Assembly (NCBI GenBank): GCA_017508965.1
Contig: JAFWQT010000018.1
Span: 1-36,097, forward strand
Reading direction: 5' to 3'
Length of the DNA stretch: 36,097 bases
Source of the DNA: Prevotella sp.
GTDB lineage: Bacteria; Bacteroidota; Bacteroidia; Bacteroidales; Bacteroidaceae
This document shows, piece by piece, positions 22,463 to 31,014 of this stretch. Position numbers and translations under genes: made by a program. How positions within the stretch are numbered: position 1 is the first letter of the stretch; the number at the start of each line of letters is the position of its first letter. The notes under the pieces are model-generated. The model was not told the DNA's origin. It ran no database searches and was given only the letters and a program-made list of their open reading frames with translations.

Positions 22463-23203
22463 TTGGAGTTCTACGGGACAATGGTCGCTTCCCATAATCT
22501 CGGTGTGGATGGAGGCTCCGCTGATTTGGGGGAGGAGCCGCTCGGAGGTGACGAAGTAGTCGATGCGCCAACCGGCATTCTTCTCGCGGGCACGGAAGCG
22601 GTAGCTCCACCACGAGTAGGTGATGTCGTCGGGGTGCAGGGTGCGGAAGGTGTCGATGAATCCGCGGCCGAGCAGGGTGGTGAACTTCTCGCGCTCTTCG
22701 TCGGTGAATCCTGCATTGTGGCGGTTGCTCTTGGGGTTCTTCAGGTCGATTTCCTGATGTGCCACGTTCATGTCGCCGCACACGATGACGGGCTTCTTTG
22801 CGTCGAGCTGCTGCAGATAGGCCTGGAAGTCGTCTTCCCACCGCATGCGGTAGTCGAGCCGTCGTAGTCCGTCCTGGGCGTTGGGTGTATATACGCATAC
22901 CAGATAGAACTGGGGCATCTCGAGTGTGATGACGCGGCCTTCGTGGTCGTGCTCGTCGATGCCAATGCCGTAGCTGACGGCGAGCGGCTCGTGGCGGGTA
23001 TAGATGGCAGTTCCCGAATAGCCTTTCTTGTCGGCATAGTTCCAGAAGCTCTGATAGCCATCGAACTGCAGGTCGAGCTGTCCTGCCTGCATCTTCGTCT
23101 CCTGAAGGCAGAAGAAGTCGGCGTCGAGCTGGCGGAAGATGTCGCTGAAGCCTTTGCCCTCGCAGGCGCGTAGTCCGTTAACGTTCCAAGATATTAGTTT
23201 CAT
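22445..23203 (-). CDS. xth: Exodeoxyribonuclease III (AP endonuclease)
   Basis: 252 residues, the normal length. Family motifs are all present: MKLISWNVNGLRA at the start, FFCLQETKMQ (about 32-41, catalytic Glu), YTPNAQDG, CGDMNVAH (about 140-147), KNPKSNRHNAGF, and the C-terminal SDHCPVELQL with the catalytic Asp-His. The enzyme cuts DNA at abasic sites and degrades 3' ends in base-excision repair. The last four residues (SDEW) come from a tandem repeat array, and the start codon is preceded by another repeat array (23208-23255). Confidence 0.95.
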   Translation of the reverse strand: MKLISWNVNGLRACEGKGFSDIFRQLDADFFCLQETKMQAGQLDLQFDGYQSFWNYADKKGYSGTAIYTRHEPLAVSYGIGIDEHDHEGRVITLEMPQFYLVCVYTPNAQDGLRRLDYRMRWEDDFQAYLQQLDAKKPVIVCGDMNVAHQEIDLKNPKSNRHNAGFTDEEREKFTTLLGRGFIDTFRTLHPDDITYSWWSYRFRAREKNAGWRIDYFVTSERLLPQISGASIHTEIMGSDHCPVELQLSDEW

Positions 23204-23207
23204 ATTG

Positions 23208-23255
23208 TTTAGGAGTTTAGGAGTTTGGGAGTTTGGGAGTTTAGGAGTTTAGGAA
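23208..23255 (-). repeat. Six tandem 8-bp repeats directly before the xth start
   Basis: Six units of TTTRGGAG (the last TTTAGGAA) on the plus strand; the minus strand reads CTCCTAAA/CTCCCAAA. The array ends four bases before the ATG of xth at 23203, where a ribosome-binding site would normally lie. Confidence 0.93.
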
Positions 23256-23276
23256 CTCTTCGTACAGAAACATTTA

Positions 23277-23349
23277 AACACAGAGATACAGAGGTACAGA
23301 GTTTTTAATTAATTCTTTGTGTCTCTTTGTCTCTTCGTGTCTCTGTGTT
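23277..23349. repeat. Inverted repeat of CACAGAGA-type words
   Basis: AACACAGAGATACAGAGG... (23277-23301) is an imperfect reverse complement of 23323-23349 (ends GTGTCTCTGTGTT), with a 21-base loop. It is built from short repeated words like the repeat at 1197-1279. Confidence 0.7.
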
Positions 23350-23382
23350 GAATTTAGGCTTGACTCTGTTTTCGCTGAAAAT

Positions 23383-23413
23383 TTAAAAGGCGGATAATGT
23401 TTTGTTATCCGCC
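23383..23413 (-). terminator. Rho-independent terminator of ribH
   Basis: On the minus strand GGCGGATAA (23413-23405) pairs perfectly with TTATCCGCC (23397-23389) and is followed by TTTTAAATTTT. It lies 14 bases after the ribH stop. Confidence 0.85.
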
Positions 23414-23427
23414 CTTGTATCAATGAT

Positions 23428-23904
23428 TTAGAATTTTGCCATCTTAATGGCTACTACGGCACATTCGTCGCCCTTGTTGCCCAGGCGTCCTCCGCTTCGG
23501 TCCTTAGCCTGCTGGAGGTCGTTGGTGGTGAGCAGTCCGTAGACGATTGGGATGTCGTTGGTAGCATTCAGCTGAGCGATGCCCTGGGTGACCCCCTGAC
23601 AGATGTAGTCGAAGTGGGGCGTCTCGCCGCGGATAACGCTTCCGAGCACGATGATGGCATCGTAGCGGTCGTTGTGCGTCATCTGGTTAGCACCGTAGAC
23701 AAGTTCGAACGAACCAGGCACGGTCTTCACGATGATGTTCTCGGGCAGGGCTCCGTGCTTCTCGAGCGTAGACACGGCTCCTTCGAGCAGGGCTCCGGTG
23801 ATTTCAGGATTCCACTCTGCCACCACGATACCGAAGCACATGTTGCTGGCATCGGGAACATTGTCGAAATCGTAGTCCGAGAGGTTGCGTAGTGCGGTTG
23901 CCAT
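23428..23904 (-). CDS. ribH: 6,7-dimethyl-8-ribityllumazine synthase
   Basis: 158 residues, the full family length. It carries the expected motifs: [12 protein letters not shown] near the start, [11 protein letters not shown] (about 62-72), [18 protein letters not shown] (about 85-102) with the catalytic His, [11 protein letters not shown] and the basic [12 protein letters not shown] segment. It condenses ribitylaminouracil with dihydroxybutanone phosphate in riboflavin synthesis, usually as a 60-mer or pentamer. It follows the TPR protein gene by 29 bases and ends at a strong terminator. Confidence 0.96.
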   Translation of the reverse strand: MATALRNLSDYDFDNVPDASNMCFGIVVAEWNPEITGALLEGAVSTLEKHGALPENIIVKTVPGSFELVYGANQMTHNDRYDAIIVLGSVIRGETPHFDYICQGVTQGIAQLNATNDIPIVYGLLTTNDLQQAKDRSGGRLGNKGDECAVVAIKMAKF

Positions 23905-23933
23905 CTGATTGGTGGTATGTGAAAACGTGGTGC

Positions 23934-24620
23934 TTAGCGGGTAGCGCGCTCGATGTACTTATCGATTTCGGCAGCAACAGGAGAAGCAATATACTTGCTC
24001 TTGATTTCCTTGTAGATCTTCAGGGCCTCTTCTTTCTGGTTGTTGGCCTCCATGAGCTGGGCAGCCTGCAGCAGGCAGGTGGGAGCTACAGAGTTGTTGG
24101 TGTTGTTGGCAGCCTTGCTGTCGGCCATCTTGGCAGCCTTGAGCAGGTTCTCGATGGCTTTCTCGGGCTGCTTCAGCTGAGCGTATGCGTTGCCAAGAGC
24201 ACCTACGGCAGCAGGGCTGATGATGGCATCGTCGCGAGTGGAGAATGACTCGAGATAGTTGACGGCATCCTGCCATTTGCCCAGGTTGGCGCTGCAGAGT
24301 CCTGCATAGAGCTTGGCCAGGTTGCCGGCATCGGTTCCGCTGTAGTCGTCGGCAATCTTGGCGAATCCGGCAAAGCCTTTCTTGTCGCCCTGGAGAGCCT
24401 TTTCGAAGTCTTCAGAAGAGAAGTACTGCTGACCCTTTGCGAGTGCGGTGCTGGCCTCGTCTTCGCGGGGCTCTGAAATGTAGTTCTTGTACAGGAAGAT
24501 ACCTGCAATGATGAGGATGATTGCAATAACTGCAATGATGACTGCTTTCTGGTTTTTTACGAAGAAAGCCTCCTTTGAGTTGAGATTGGTCTCAACGTTC
24601 TGTTCTTTTACGTTTGCCAT
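23934..24620 (-). CDS. Membrane-anchored tetratricopeptide repeat protein
   Basis: 228 residues. A short cytoplasmic N-terminus and one membrane segment (about 27-45, [19 protein letters not shown]) resemble YfgM-type proteins. Repeated helical pairs follow, containing [40 protein letters not shown] and a last [19 protein letters not shown] repeat. YfgM-like proteins work with translocation and envelope chaperones; here only the layout supports this. Upstream of ribH in the same orientation. Confidence 0.8.
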   Translation of the reverse strand: MANVKEQNVETNLNSKEAFFVKNQKAVIIAVIAIILIIAGIFLYKNYISEPREDEASTALAKGQQYFSSEDFEKALQGDKKGFAGFAKIADDYSGTDAGNLAKLYAGLCSANLGKWQDAVNYLESFSTRDDAIISPAAVGALGNAYAQLKQPEKAIENLLKAAKMADSKAANNTNNSVAPTCLLQAAQLMEANNQKEEALKIYKEIKSKYIASPVAAEIDKYIERATR

Positions 24621-24661
24621 TTTATTTATTGTTCTTTTTATTGTTCGTGCATAAAACGGTG

Positions 24662-24669
24662 CAAAATTA
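24662..24669 (-). promoter_or_regulatory. -7 box TAATTTTG of the TPR/ribH operon
   Basis: The minus strand reads TAATTTTG 41 bases before the ATG at 24620. It lies back to back with the recF promoter region. Confidence 0.55.
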
Positions 24670-24733
24670 ATGAAATAAATTCATATACTGAAATTTCTTT
24701 CGTACTTTTTTCGTTTTTAAGGTGGAAATGAAG

Positions 24734-24741
24734 TAATTTTG
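24734..24741 (+). promoter_or_regulatory. -7 box TAATTTTG five bases before the recF GTG
   Basis: TAATTTTG fits the consensus and ends at 24741, while the recF start codon is GTG at 24747-24749. With a normal start site, the mRNA would begin at or within a few bases of the GTG. Confidence 0.55.
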
Positions 24742-24746
24742 CAGTC

Positions 24747-25841
24747 GTGATTCTTAAGAAACTGTCGATTCTCAACTATAAGAATATCAGGGAGGCAACT
24801 TTGGAGCTGTCGCCCAAGATGAATTGTTTCATCGGCCACAACGGTGAAGGCAAGACCAATCTGCTGGATGCGGTCTACTATCTGTCGTTCTGCCATAGTG
24901 CGTTTACGAGCATCGACTCGCAGGTGATCTGTCACGACCAGGAATTCTTCGTGCTCGAGGGCGAATATGCCGACTTCACGGTCTCGTGCGGCATGAAGCG
25001 CGGGGTGAAGAAGCATTTCAAGCGCGACAAGAAGGAATACAAGCGGCTCTCGCAACACATCGGGCAGGTGCCGCTGGTGTTCGTATCGCCCAGCGACCAG
25101 TGGCTCATCGAGGGCGGAAGCGAGGAGCGCCGGAAACTGATGGATATGGTGATTTCGCAGTACGACAACTCGTATATCGACGCCCTGAACCGCTACAGCA
25201 AGGCGCTCCAGCAGCGCAACATACTGCTGAAGATGGAGGACGAGCCCGATATGGAGCTGATGAAGATATGGGAAGAGCAGATGGCTGCCCAGGGCGAGCT
25301 GATTTACCAGAAGCGCGAGGAGTTCGTGAGCGAACTGATACCGGTGTTCCAGGAGATTTACAGTAGGATTTCCGACGGCAGCGAGCAGGTTTCGCTGAAG
25401 TATGTGTCGCATTGTCAGCGGGGTCCGTTGCTCGAGGTTATCCAGCGCGACCGCATGAAAGACCGTGCCGTGGGCTATTCGCTGCATGGCGTTCATCGTG
25501 ACGATTTGGAAATGCTGCTGGGCGGTTATCCGATGAAGCGCGAGGGGAGTCAGGGGCAGCACAAGACGTATGTGATTGCCCTGAAGCTGGCTCAGTTCCG
25601 TTTCCTGAAGCGTGCTGGCAACAACAAATCGCCCCTGCTGCTGCTCGACGATATCTTCGACAAGCTGGATGCACGGCGGGTGGAGCAGATTGTGAAATTG
25701 GTGGCTGGCGAGGAATACGGACAGATTTTCATTACCGACACCAACCGCGACCATCTTGACCAGATATTGCAGGCAGGCAACTTCCCCTATAAATTATATA
25801 AGGTGGAGAGCGGCGAGGTGAGTGAATTGTCGAACAGCTAA
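24747..25841 (+). CDS. recF: DNA replication and repair protein RecF
   Basis: 364 residues, the normal size, with a GTG start fixed by the conserved N-terminus ILKKLSILNYKNIREATLEL. Walker A is GHNGEGKTN (30-38), the ABC-type signature region is REGSQGQHKTYVIALKLAQ (about 267-285), and Walker B is LLLLDDIFDKLD (about 298-309). RecF loads RecA at single-strand gaps with RecO and RecR. There is no room for a 5' leader, because a -7 box ends five bases before the GTG. A DUF721 gene follows 12 bases downstream, the common Bacteroidetes arrangement. Confidence 0.96.
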   Translation: MILKKLSILNYKNIREATLELSPKMNCFIGHNGEGKTNLLDAVYYLSFCHSAFTSIDSQVICHDQEFFVLEGEYADFTVSCGMKRGVKKHFKRDKKEYKRLSQHIGQVPLVFVSPSDQWLIEGGSEERRKLMDMVISQYDNSYIDALNRYSKALQQRNILLKMEDEPDMELMKIWEEQMAAQGELIYQKREEFVSELIPVFQEIYSRISDGSEQVSLKYVSHCQRGPLLEVIQRDRMKDRAVGYSLHGVHRDDLEMLLGGYPMKREGSQGQHKTYVIALKLAQFRFLKRAGNNKSPLLLLDDIFDKLDARRVEQIVKLVAGEEYGQIFITDTNRDHLDQILQAGNFPYKLYKVESGEVSELSNS

Positions 25842-25847
25842 AGGAGG
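25841..25847 (+). promoter_or_regulatory. Perfect Shine-Dalgarno sequence AAGGAGG
   Basis: AAGGAGG overlaps the recF stop codon and lies 6 bases before the ATG at 25854. It is notable because Bacteroidetes genes rarely use strong Shine-Dalgarno sites, and the neighbouring genes have none. Confidence 0.7.
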
Positions 25848-25853
25848 AATGTA

Positions 25854-26144
25854 ATGTTCAGAAGAGATGTAAAGACGTTGGACGAGATAGTAGGCCGGTT
25901 CCTGCAGGAGAACAATCTGCAGACGCCGGTCCAGCAAACGCATGTGGTGGAGTCGTGGGAGAAGATTGCGGGTCCGGTGGTGGCGCGCTATACCGAAGAG
26001 AAGTTCATACGCAACCAGACGCTCTTCGTGAAAATCATGAATCCCGCCCTCCGTTCTGACCTGTCGATGATGAAGACGCAGCTGGTGAACAAGCTGAACG
26101 CCGAGGCTGGCGGCTTCGTCATTGCCGATATCCGGATTTATTGA
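25854..26144 (+). CDS. DUF721 (DciA-like) protein
   Basis: A 96-residue single-domain protein. The core VVESWEKIAGPVVARYTEE (about 28-46), then TLFVKIMNPALRSDLSMMK, is the signature of DUF721. The family includes DciA, the replicative helicase operator in bacteria lacking DnaC, and it is often encoded next to recF or dnaA, as here. It is 12 bases after recF and has a strong Shine-Dalgarno site. A helicase-loading role is an inference from the family. Confidence 0.85.
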   Translation: MFRRDVKTLDEIVGRFLQENNLQTPVQQTHVVESWEKIAGPVVARYTEEKFIRNQTLFVKIMNPALRSDLSMMKTQLVNKLNAEAGGFVIADIRIY

Positions 26145-26156
26145 GATTCCTGTTTT

Positions 26157-26690
26157 TTACTTAATGATTTCATCCATCATGATGTCGTGCTCGTCGGCAG
26201 GAACCCCGGGCACGAACTGGAACCCGAAGCAGATGCCTATCTTGTAGGCATTCTTCAGAAGGGGCAGCAGACGGTCGTAGTAGCCTTTGCCGCGGCCTAG
26301 CCGATGGCCCCGCGAATCGAATGCCATTCCTGGAACAACGGCCACCTCGATGGAATCGTAGTCGGTGAACACCCGCCCCACAGGTTCCATGATGTTGAAG
26401 AAACCGCCTTCAAGGTCGGACGGGCCCTCGTAGCATCTCAGTTCCATTTCGGTGTCGCTGATGACTGCCGGAAGCAACACCCGCTTGCCCTGAGCCACCA
26501 ATTGGTCGAGCAGATGGTGGGTGTTAACCTCGTCGTCGAGCGAGTGATAGACAAGAAGGGTGCCTGCCGACTTCACCCGCGGGTGGGCAAAGAGCTGTGC
26601 GATGACATCTGCCGACATAGCATTCAGTTCTTCGGCTGAACACATGCTTTTCTGCATGCGGATGAATCGGCGCAGGTCTTTCTTGTCCAT
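26157..26690 (-). CDS. 5-formyltetrahydrofolate cyclo-ligase
   Basis: 177 residues. Motifs are the basic N-terminus (KKDLRRFIRMQK), VLLPAVI, AVVPGMAFDSRGHRLGRGKG (about 115-134), and YYDRLL immediately after. The GRGKGYYD segment binds ATP/phosphate and is diagnostic. It converts 5-formyl-THF to 5,10-methenyl-THF using ATP. It is last in a minus-strand run after the protease gene (9-base gap) and converges with the DUF721 gene, 12 bases away. Confidence 0.93.
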   Translation of the reverse strand: MDKKDLRRFIRMQKSMCSAEELNAMSADVIAQLFAHPRVKSAGTLLVYHSLDDEVNTHHLLDQLVAQGKRVLLPAVISDTEMELRCYEGPSDLEGGFFNIMEPVGRVFTDYDSIEVAVVPGMAFDSRGHRLGRGKGYYDRLLPLLKNAYKIGICFGFQFVPGVPADEHDIMMDEIIK

Positions 26691-26699
26691 TTTTGACTG

Positions 26700-28343
26700 T
26701 TATTTCTTCTGCTTGTCAGACTTTTCGTTGTTCTTGGGGAAGGCCTCGTTCTTTCTGAACACCTCGAGCGCATTCTTGATGACGTTGTCGTCGCGGTTCA
26801 GGTATTCCGTCCAGGCATCTTCGTCCATGATGTTGTAGATGATGCGGCTGTTGATGTAGCGCTCCAGCAGGCGGTGCGACTTCTGTATCATCAGGTTGCG
26901 GCGCTTCAGTCCGCGGCTGTCGGCATAGTTGGCAAACTGCTCGATGAGTCCCTGTTTCAGCAGATACTTGTCGAGTTCCCTCATCTCGCTGAAGCCGTTC
27001 AGCTTCGGGCGGTTGTTGTCGGTATAGGTGTAGGCGAACTGCAGGATGAGTCCGTTCATGGCTGCCTCTTTGTAATAAGAAGTGATGCCGATGGTGTCTT
27101 CCGGAACAAAGATGTCGGGGGTGATGCCGCCGCCTCCATAAACGGTGCGTCCGTTGTTGGTGTGGAAGGCAGGACCCGTGTGCTTGATGCTGTCCTGCGA
27201 GAAGAATTCTCCGTTCTGGTAGCGCTGCAGCAGGTCTATTTCGTAGTCCTTTCCGTCGCCGGGCGTGTAAGGCTTCTGGATGCATCGTCCCGAAGGTGTG
27301 TAGTAGCGGGCGATGGTCAGGCGTATCATGCTTCCGTCGGTGAATCCCATCTGCTGCTGAACGAGTCCCTTACCGAACGAACGACGGCCGATAATGGTTC
27401 CGCGGTCGTTGTCCTGAATTGCTCCTGCAAAAATCTCGGAAGCCGAAGCCGACGACTCGTTGATGAGGATGATGAGCGGGATGTCCTGATAGCTGCCCTT
27501 GCCGTCGCTGCGGTAGTCCTGACGGGGCGACTTCCGTCCCTGGGTATAGACTATCAGTTTGTTGGCAGGCAGGAATTCGTTGACAATCTTCACGGCCGAT
27601 TCCAGATAGCCGCCTGTGTTGTCGCGCAGGTCGACGATAAGGTTTGAGAAACCGCTCTGACTGAGCTTTGCCAGTGCGATAATCATTTCGGGATAGGTGT
27701 TCTGGCCGAAGTTCTTAATCTTTATGTAGCCCGTCTTGTCGTCAATCATGTAGGTGGAAGTGACGCTGCGGATGGGTATGTCGCCGCGAGTCACCTCGAA
27801 TGTCTTCACCTTTTTCTCGCCATAGCGCAGGACGCCGATTTTCACTTTCGTGTCCTTCGGGCCTTTCAGCCGGTGCATGGCTTCCTCGTTGGTGACTTCC
27901 TTGCCCACGAACTTCTTGCCGTCGACTTCCACAATCTTGTCACCAGCCAAGAGTCCGGCACGCTCGGCAGGACCGTTCTTGATGATGCCCTGCACGTGGA
28001 CGGTGTCTTCGCGGATGACGAACTCGATACCCACGCCCGAGAAGGAGCCCTTCAGGTCGTCGGCCGAAATCTGTGCGTCTTTCGAGGAGATATAGACGGA
28101 GTGGGGGTCGAGGTCGGAGAGTATCTGCGGGATGGCCGTCTCGACGAGCGAGTCGAGGTTGACGGGGTCAACATACTGGTCGTCGATGATGTGCAGCAGG
28201 TTGTTCAGACGGTTAGAACCGCTGTTGATGATGTTCAGCCTGTTACCCGAAAACCGGTTCGCAAAGAACGAACCTATCAGGATGCCGATGGCTACGGCAA
28301 TAGCCAGGAAGAGCGGCAGATATCTGTTTTGCTTTTTATTCAT
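26700..28343 (-). CDS. S41-family C-terminal processing peptidase (CtpA-like)
   Basis: 547 residues with an N-terminal membrane anchor (about 9-28). A PDZ domain (about 95-180, GVGIEFVIRED, GPAERAGLLAGDKIVEVDG) precedes the S41 protease domain with LIVDLRDNTGGYLESA (235-250), the catalytic Ser300 in NESSASASE, and Lys325 in SFGKG. A C-terminal helical extension (about 420-547) is usual in Bacteroidetes forms. It cleaves periplasmic or outer-membrane substrates near their C-termini. Its ATG overlaps the stop of the dCMP deaminase gene, suggesting translational coupling. Confidence 0.93.
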   Translation of the reverse strand: MNKKQNRYLPLFLAIAVAIGILIGSFFANRFSGNRLNIINSGSNRLNNLLHIIDDQYVDPVNLDSLVETAIPQILSDLDPHSVYISSKDAQISADDLKGSFSGVGIEFVIREDTVHVQGIIKNGPAERAGLLAGDKIVEVDGKKFVGKEVTNEEAMHRLKGPKDTKVKIGVLRYGEKKVKTFEVTRGDIPIRSVTSTYMIDDKTGYIKIKNFGQNTYPEMIIALAKLSQSGFSNLIVDLRDNTGGYLESAVKIVNEFLPANKLIVYTQGRKSPRQDYRSDGKGSYQDIPLIILINESSASASEIFAGAIQDNDRGTIIGRRSFGKGLVQQQMGFTDGSMIRLTIARYYTPSGRCIQKPYTPGDGKDYEIDLLQRYQNGEFFSQDSIKHTGPAFHTNNGRTVYGGGGITPDIFVPEDTIGITSYYKEAAMNGLILQFAYTYTDNNRPKLNGFSEMRELDKYLLKQGLIEQFANYADSRGLKRRNLMIQKSHRLLERYINSRIIYNIMDEDAWTEYLNRDDNVIKNALEVFRKNEAFPKNNEKSDKQKK

Positions 28344-28795
28344 ATTTCTTCTGTATTATCTTGACTGTCAGTGGTTAATGGGTTCATATAGACAACTTCG
28401 ATGTTGGCACGGCGAAGCAGGTCGATGCCATCCGTAAGACGGTATTTCTCGCCATAGACAACGCGCTTGATGCCTGCCTGGATGATGAGTTTTGCGCACT
28501 CGATGCAGGGCGAGGCCGTCACGTAGAGCGTGCTGCCGTCGCTGTTGTTCGACGAGCGTGCCAGCTTGGTGATGGCATTGGCTTCGGCATGCAGCACGTA
28601 GGGCTTGGTCAGGTTGTTCTCGTCCTCGCAGATGTTCTCGAATCCCGAGGGCGTTCCGTTGTAGCCGTCGCTGATGATCATCTTGTCCTTCACAACAAGC
28701 GCACCCACCTGCCGCCTTGTGCAGTAGCTGTTCTCAGCCCACACGCGGGCCATTCGCAGGTAGCGCTCGTCGAGTTTTCTTTGCTTTGTGTCCAT
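28340..28795 (-). CDS. dCMP/cytidine deaminase family protein
   Basis: 151 residues. Zinc site: HAEAN (69-73, His69 and catalytic Glu71) and SPCIEC (95-100, Cys97 and Cys100). The insertion SDGYNGTPSGFENICEDENN (42-61) is typical of the deoxycytidylate deaminase (ComEB) group, which makes dUMP for thymidylate synthesis. The gene sits between the M3 peptidase (one-base gap) and the S41 protease (4-base overlap), so it is cotranscribed with two proteases. Confidence 0.9.
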   Translation of the reverse strand: MDTKQRKLDERYLRMARVWAENSYCTRRQVGALVVKDKMIISDGYNGTPSGFENICEDENNLTKPYVLHAEANAITKLARSSNNSDGSTLYVTASPCIECAKLIIQAGIKRVVYGEKYRLTDGIDLLRRANIEVVYMNPLTTDSQDNTEEI

Positions 28796-28796
28796 G

Positions 28797-30881
28797 CTAT
28801 TTGCGTTTTTTCTTTATTCCGTTCCGTTTCAGCAGCGCGTCGATGGTGGGCTCGCCGCCACGGAACCGCTTGTAGAGTGCCATCGGGTGCTCGGTGCCTC
28901 CCTTCGAGAGGATGCAGTCGCGGAACCTGCTGGCGGTCTCCTGGTTGAAGATGCCTTCTTTCTGGAACACGCTGAAGGCGTCGGCATCCAGCACTTCAGC
29001 CCATTTGTAGCTGTAGTAGCCGGCTGCATAGCCTCCGGCCATGATGTGCGAGAACTGGGTGGTCATGCAGGTGTCGGGTGTCTTGCGCTTCTTTCTCGGG
29101 AAGAGAATAGTCTTCCTCCAAGCCTTCTTCTCGAACGGGATGATGTCTTCGTCGAACTCGTCGCGCTTGGTGTAGTAGGCCATATCGAGCAGTCCCAGGC
29201 TTACCTGGCGCAGACAGCCCGTGGCCGCCATGAAGTTACGGCTCTTCCTGATGCGCTCGATGAGCTCGTCGGGCAGGGGCTCGCCTGTCTGGTAGTGGAA
29301 GGCGAAGGTGCGCAGGAATTCTTTTTCCACGGCAAAGTTCTCCATGAACTGCGAGGGAAGCTCAACGAAATCCCACCACACATTGGTGCCCGAAAGACTC
29401 TGGAAACGAGTGTTGGCAAACATGCCGTGGAGCGAATGTCCGAATTCGTGGAGGAAGGTCTCCACTTCTGAAAGCGTCAGCAGGGCAGGCTTTTCCTCGG
29501 TGGGTTTCGTGAGGTTCATCACCACGCTGACGTGAGGTCTCACATTGACGCCCTTGCGGTCGATATACTGTCCCTGGTATTCCGTCATCCAGGCGCCGCC
29601 CTGCTTCCCTTCGCGGGGATGGAAGTCGGCGTAGAACACGGCCAGGAAGGAACCATCCTTGTCGAAAACCTCGTAGGCCTTCACGTCGGGATGATACACG
29701 GGTATGTCCTTGTTCTCCTTGAAGGTGATGCCATAGAGGCGGTTGGCCAGTCCGAAGACACCGTCGATGACCCGCGACAGCTCGAAATAAGGTCGCAGCA
29801 TCTCGGCATCGATGTTGTATTTCTTCAGCTGGAGCTTGTGCGAATAGAACCCCTGGTCCCACTGGCGCATCTCGAAGTCCTTGCCTTCCATTTTCTTGGC
29901 CATGTTTTCCAGCTGTTCGTATTCTTTGATTGCCGTGGGCTTGTAGGCATCGATGAGGTCGTAGAGCAGGTTATATACGTTCTTCACCTTCGAGGCCATG
30001 CGGTGCTTCAGCACATAGTCGGCAAACGTGCGGTAGCCCAGCAGCTGTGCCATCTCGCGGCGAAGGTTCACCAGCCGCTTGCAGATGTCGAGGTTGTTCT
30101 CGCTGTTGTCGTGCGTGCAGACGGTGTTGCGTGCCATGTAGAGTTTTTCACGCAGGTCGCGCTGGGTGCTGTAGGTCATGAACGGAGAGTAGGAGGGGAA
30201 GTCGAGCGTGAACACCCATCCCTCCAGCTGGCGTTCCTTGGCGGCCATGGCTGCAGCCTCGATGGCTGTCTCGGGCAGTCCGTCGAGCTGTTTCTCGTCG
30301 GTGATTTGGAGCGTGAAGGCTTTGTTCTCCTTCAGCAGGTTCTGCGAGAACTGGAGCGAGAGCATCGAGGCCTCCTCGGTGAGTTTCCGCAGTTTTTCCT
30401 TACCCTCTTCGTCGAGCAGCGCTCCGCTACGCACGAATCCGTCGTAGCAGTTGTCGAGCAGCATTTTCTCCTCGGCCGTCAGCTTGCGGTGATGCATGTG
30501 CACATACTTCACGCGCTCGAAAAGCTGCTTGTTCAGACTTACGTCGTTGGCATGCTTGGTCAGTATGGGCTGCATCTTCTGAGCCAGGGCCTGCATCTCG
30601 TCGTTGGTCTCGGCACTGAGCAGGTTGAAGAACACCGTGGAGACGCGCTCCAGCAGGTCGTAGTAGCCCTCTTTGTCGTCCTCGTTGTTGATGATGGTGT
30701 TGTCGAAAGTAGGCTTCTCGGGGTTGTTGATGGTCTTCTCTATCTGCTCGTTGTCGCGCCTGATGCCTTCCATGAAAGCCTCTTCATAGTCTTCCATGCG
30801 TATGCGGTCGAAGGGCACCGTGTCGTGCGGCGTGCGGTATTCTTCGAAAAATGGATTCTTACGTAAGTTGTCCTCGTTCAT
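28797..30881 (-). CDS. M3-family metallopeptidase (peptidyl-dipeptidase Dcp / oligopeptidase A type)
   Basis: 694 residues, full length and with no signal peptide, so probably cytoplasmic. The zinc site HEFGHSLHGM begins at His478, with Glu479 catalytic and His482 a ligand. Conserved M3 flanks are present (ADFHPREGKQGGAW before it and WDFVELPSQFMENF after it). The protein starts NPFFEEYRTPHDTVPFDRI, as Dcp proteins do. The enzyme degrades short peptides. It is the first gene of the run with the deaminase and S41 protease. Confidence 0.94.
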   Translation of the reverse strand: MNEDNLRKNPFFEEYRTPHDTVPFDRIRMEDYEEAFMEGIRRDNEQIEKTINNPEKPTFDNTIINNEDDKEGYYDLLERVSTVFFNLLSAETNDEMQALAQKMQPILTKHANDVSLNKQLFERVKYVHMHHRKLTAEEKMLLDNCYDGFVRSGALLDEEGKEKLRKLTEEASMLSLQFSQNLLKENKAFTLQITDEKQLDGLPETAIEAAAMAAKERQLEGWVFTLDFPSYSPFMTYSTQRDLREKLYMARNTVCTHDNSENNLDICKRLVNLRREMAQLLGYRTFADYVLKHRMASKVKNVYNLLYDLIDAYKPTAIKEYEQLENMAKKMEGKDFEMRQWDQGFYSHKLQLKKYNIDAEMLRPYFELSRVIDGVFGLANRLYGITFKENKDIPVYHPDVKAYEVFDKDGSFLAVFYADFHPREGKQGGAWMTEYQGQYIDRKGVNVRPHVSVVMNLTKPTEEKPALLTLSEVETFLHEFGHSLHGMFANTRFQSLSGTNVWWDFVELPSQFMENFAVEKEFLRTFAFHYQTGEPLPDELIERIRKSRNFMAATGCLRQVSLGLLDMAYYTKRDEFDEDIIPFEKKAWRKTILFPRKKRKTPDTCMTTQFSHIMAGGYAAGYYSYKWAEVLDADAFSVFQKEGIFNQETASRFRDCILSKGGTEHPMALYKRFRGGEPTIDALLKRNGIKKKRK

Positions 30882-30914
30882 GACTTCTTTTCAATTCTCT
30901 CTATAAAACAGCGA

Positions 30915-30922
30915 CAAAATTA
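30915..30922 (-). promoter_or_regulatory. -7 box TAATTTTG of the M3 peptidase run
   Basis: The minus strand reads TAATTTTG 33 bases before the ATG at 30881. No good -33 element is visible at the expected distance. Confidence 0.5.
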
Positions 30923-31014
30923 CGGAAAAATCCGCATATCTAGTACAGATTGCGCTATTTTTAACTAATATTTATGAAACGGGCTCCGCGGTATACGCTT
31001 GTATGCCAGTGCCT

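Noticed and set aside
29532..30866. 444-codon plus-strand open frame opposite the M3 peptidase
   Set aside because: It lies entirely antisense to a clear M3 peptidase with the HEFGH zinc site; its translation is a low-complexity Val/His/Leu shadow without motifs.
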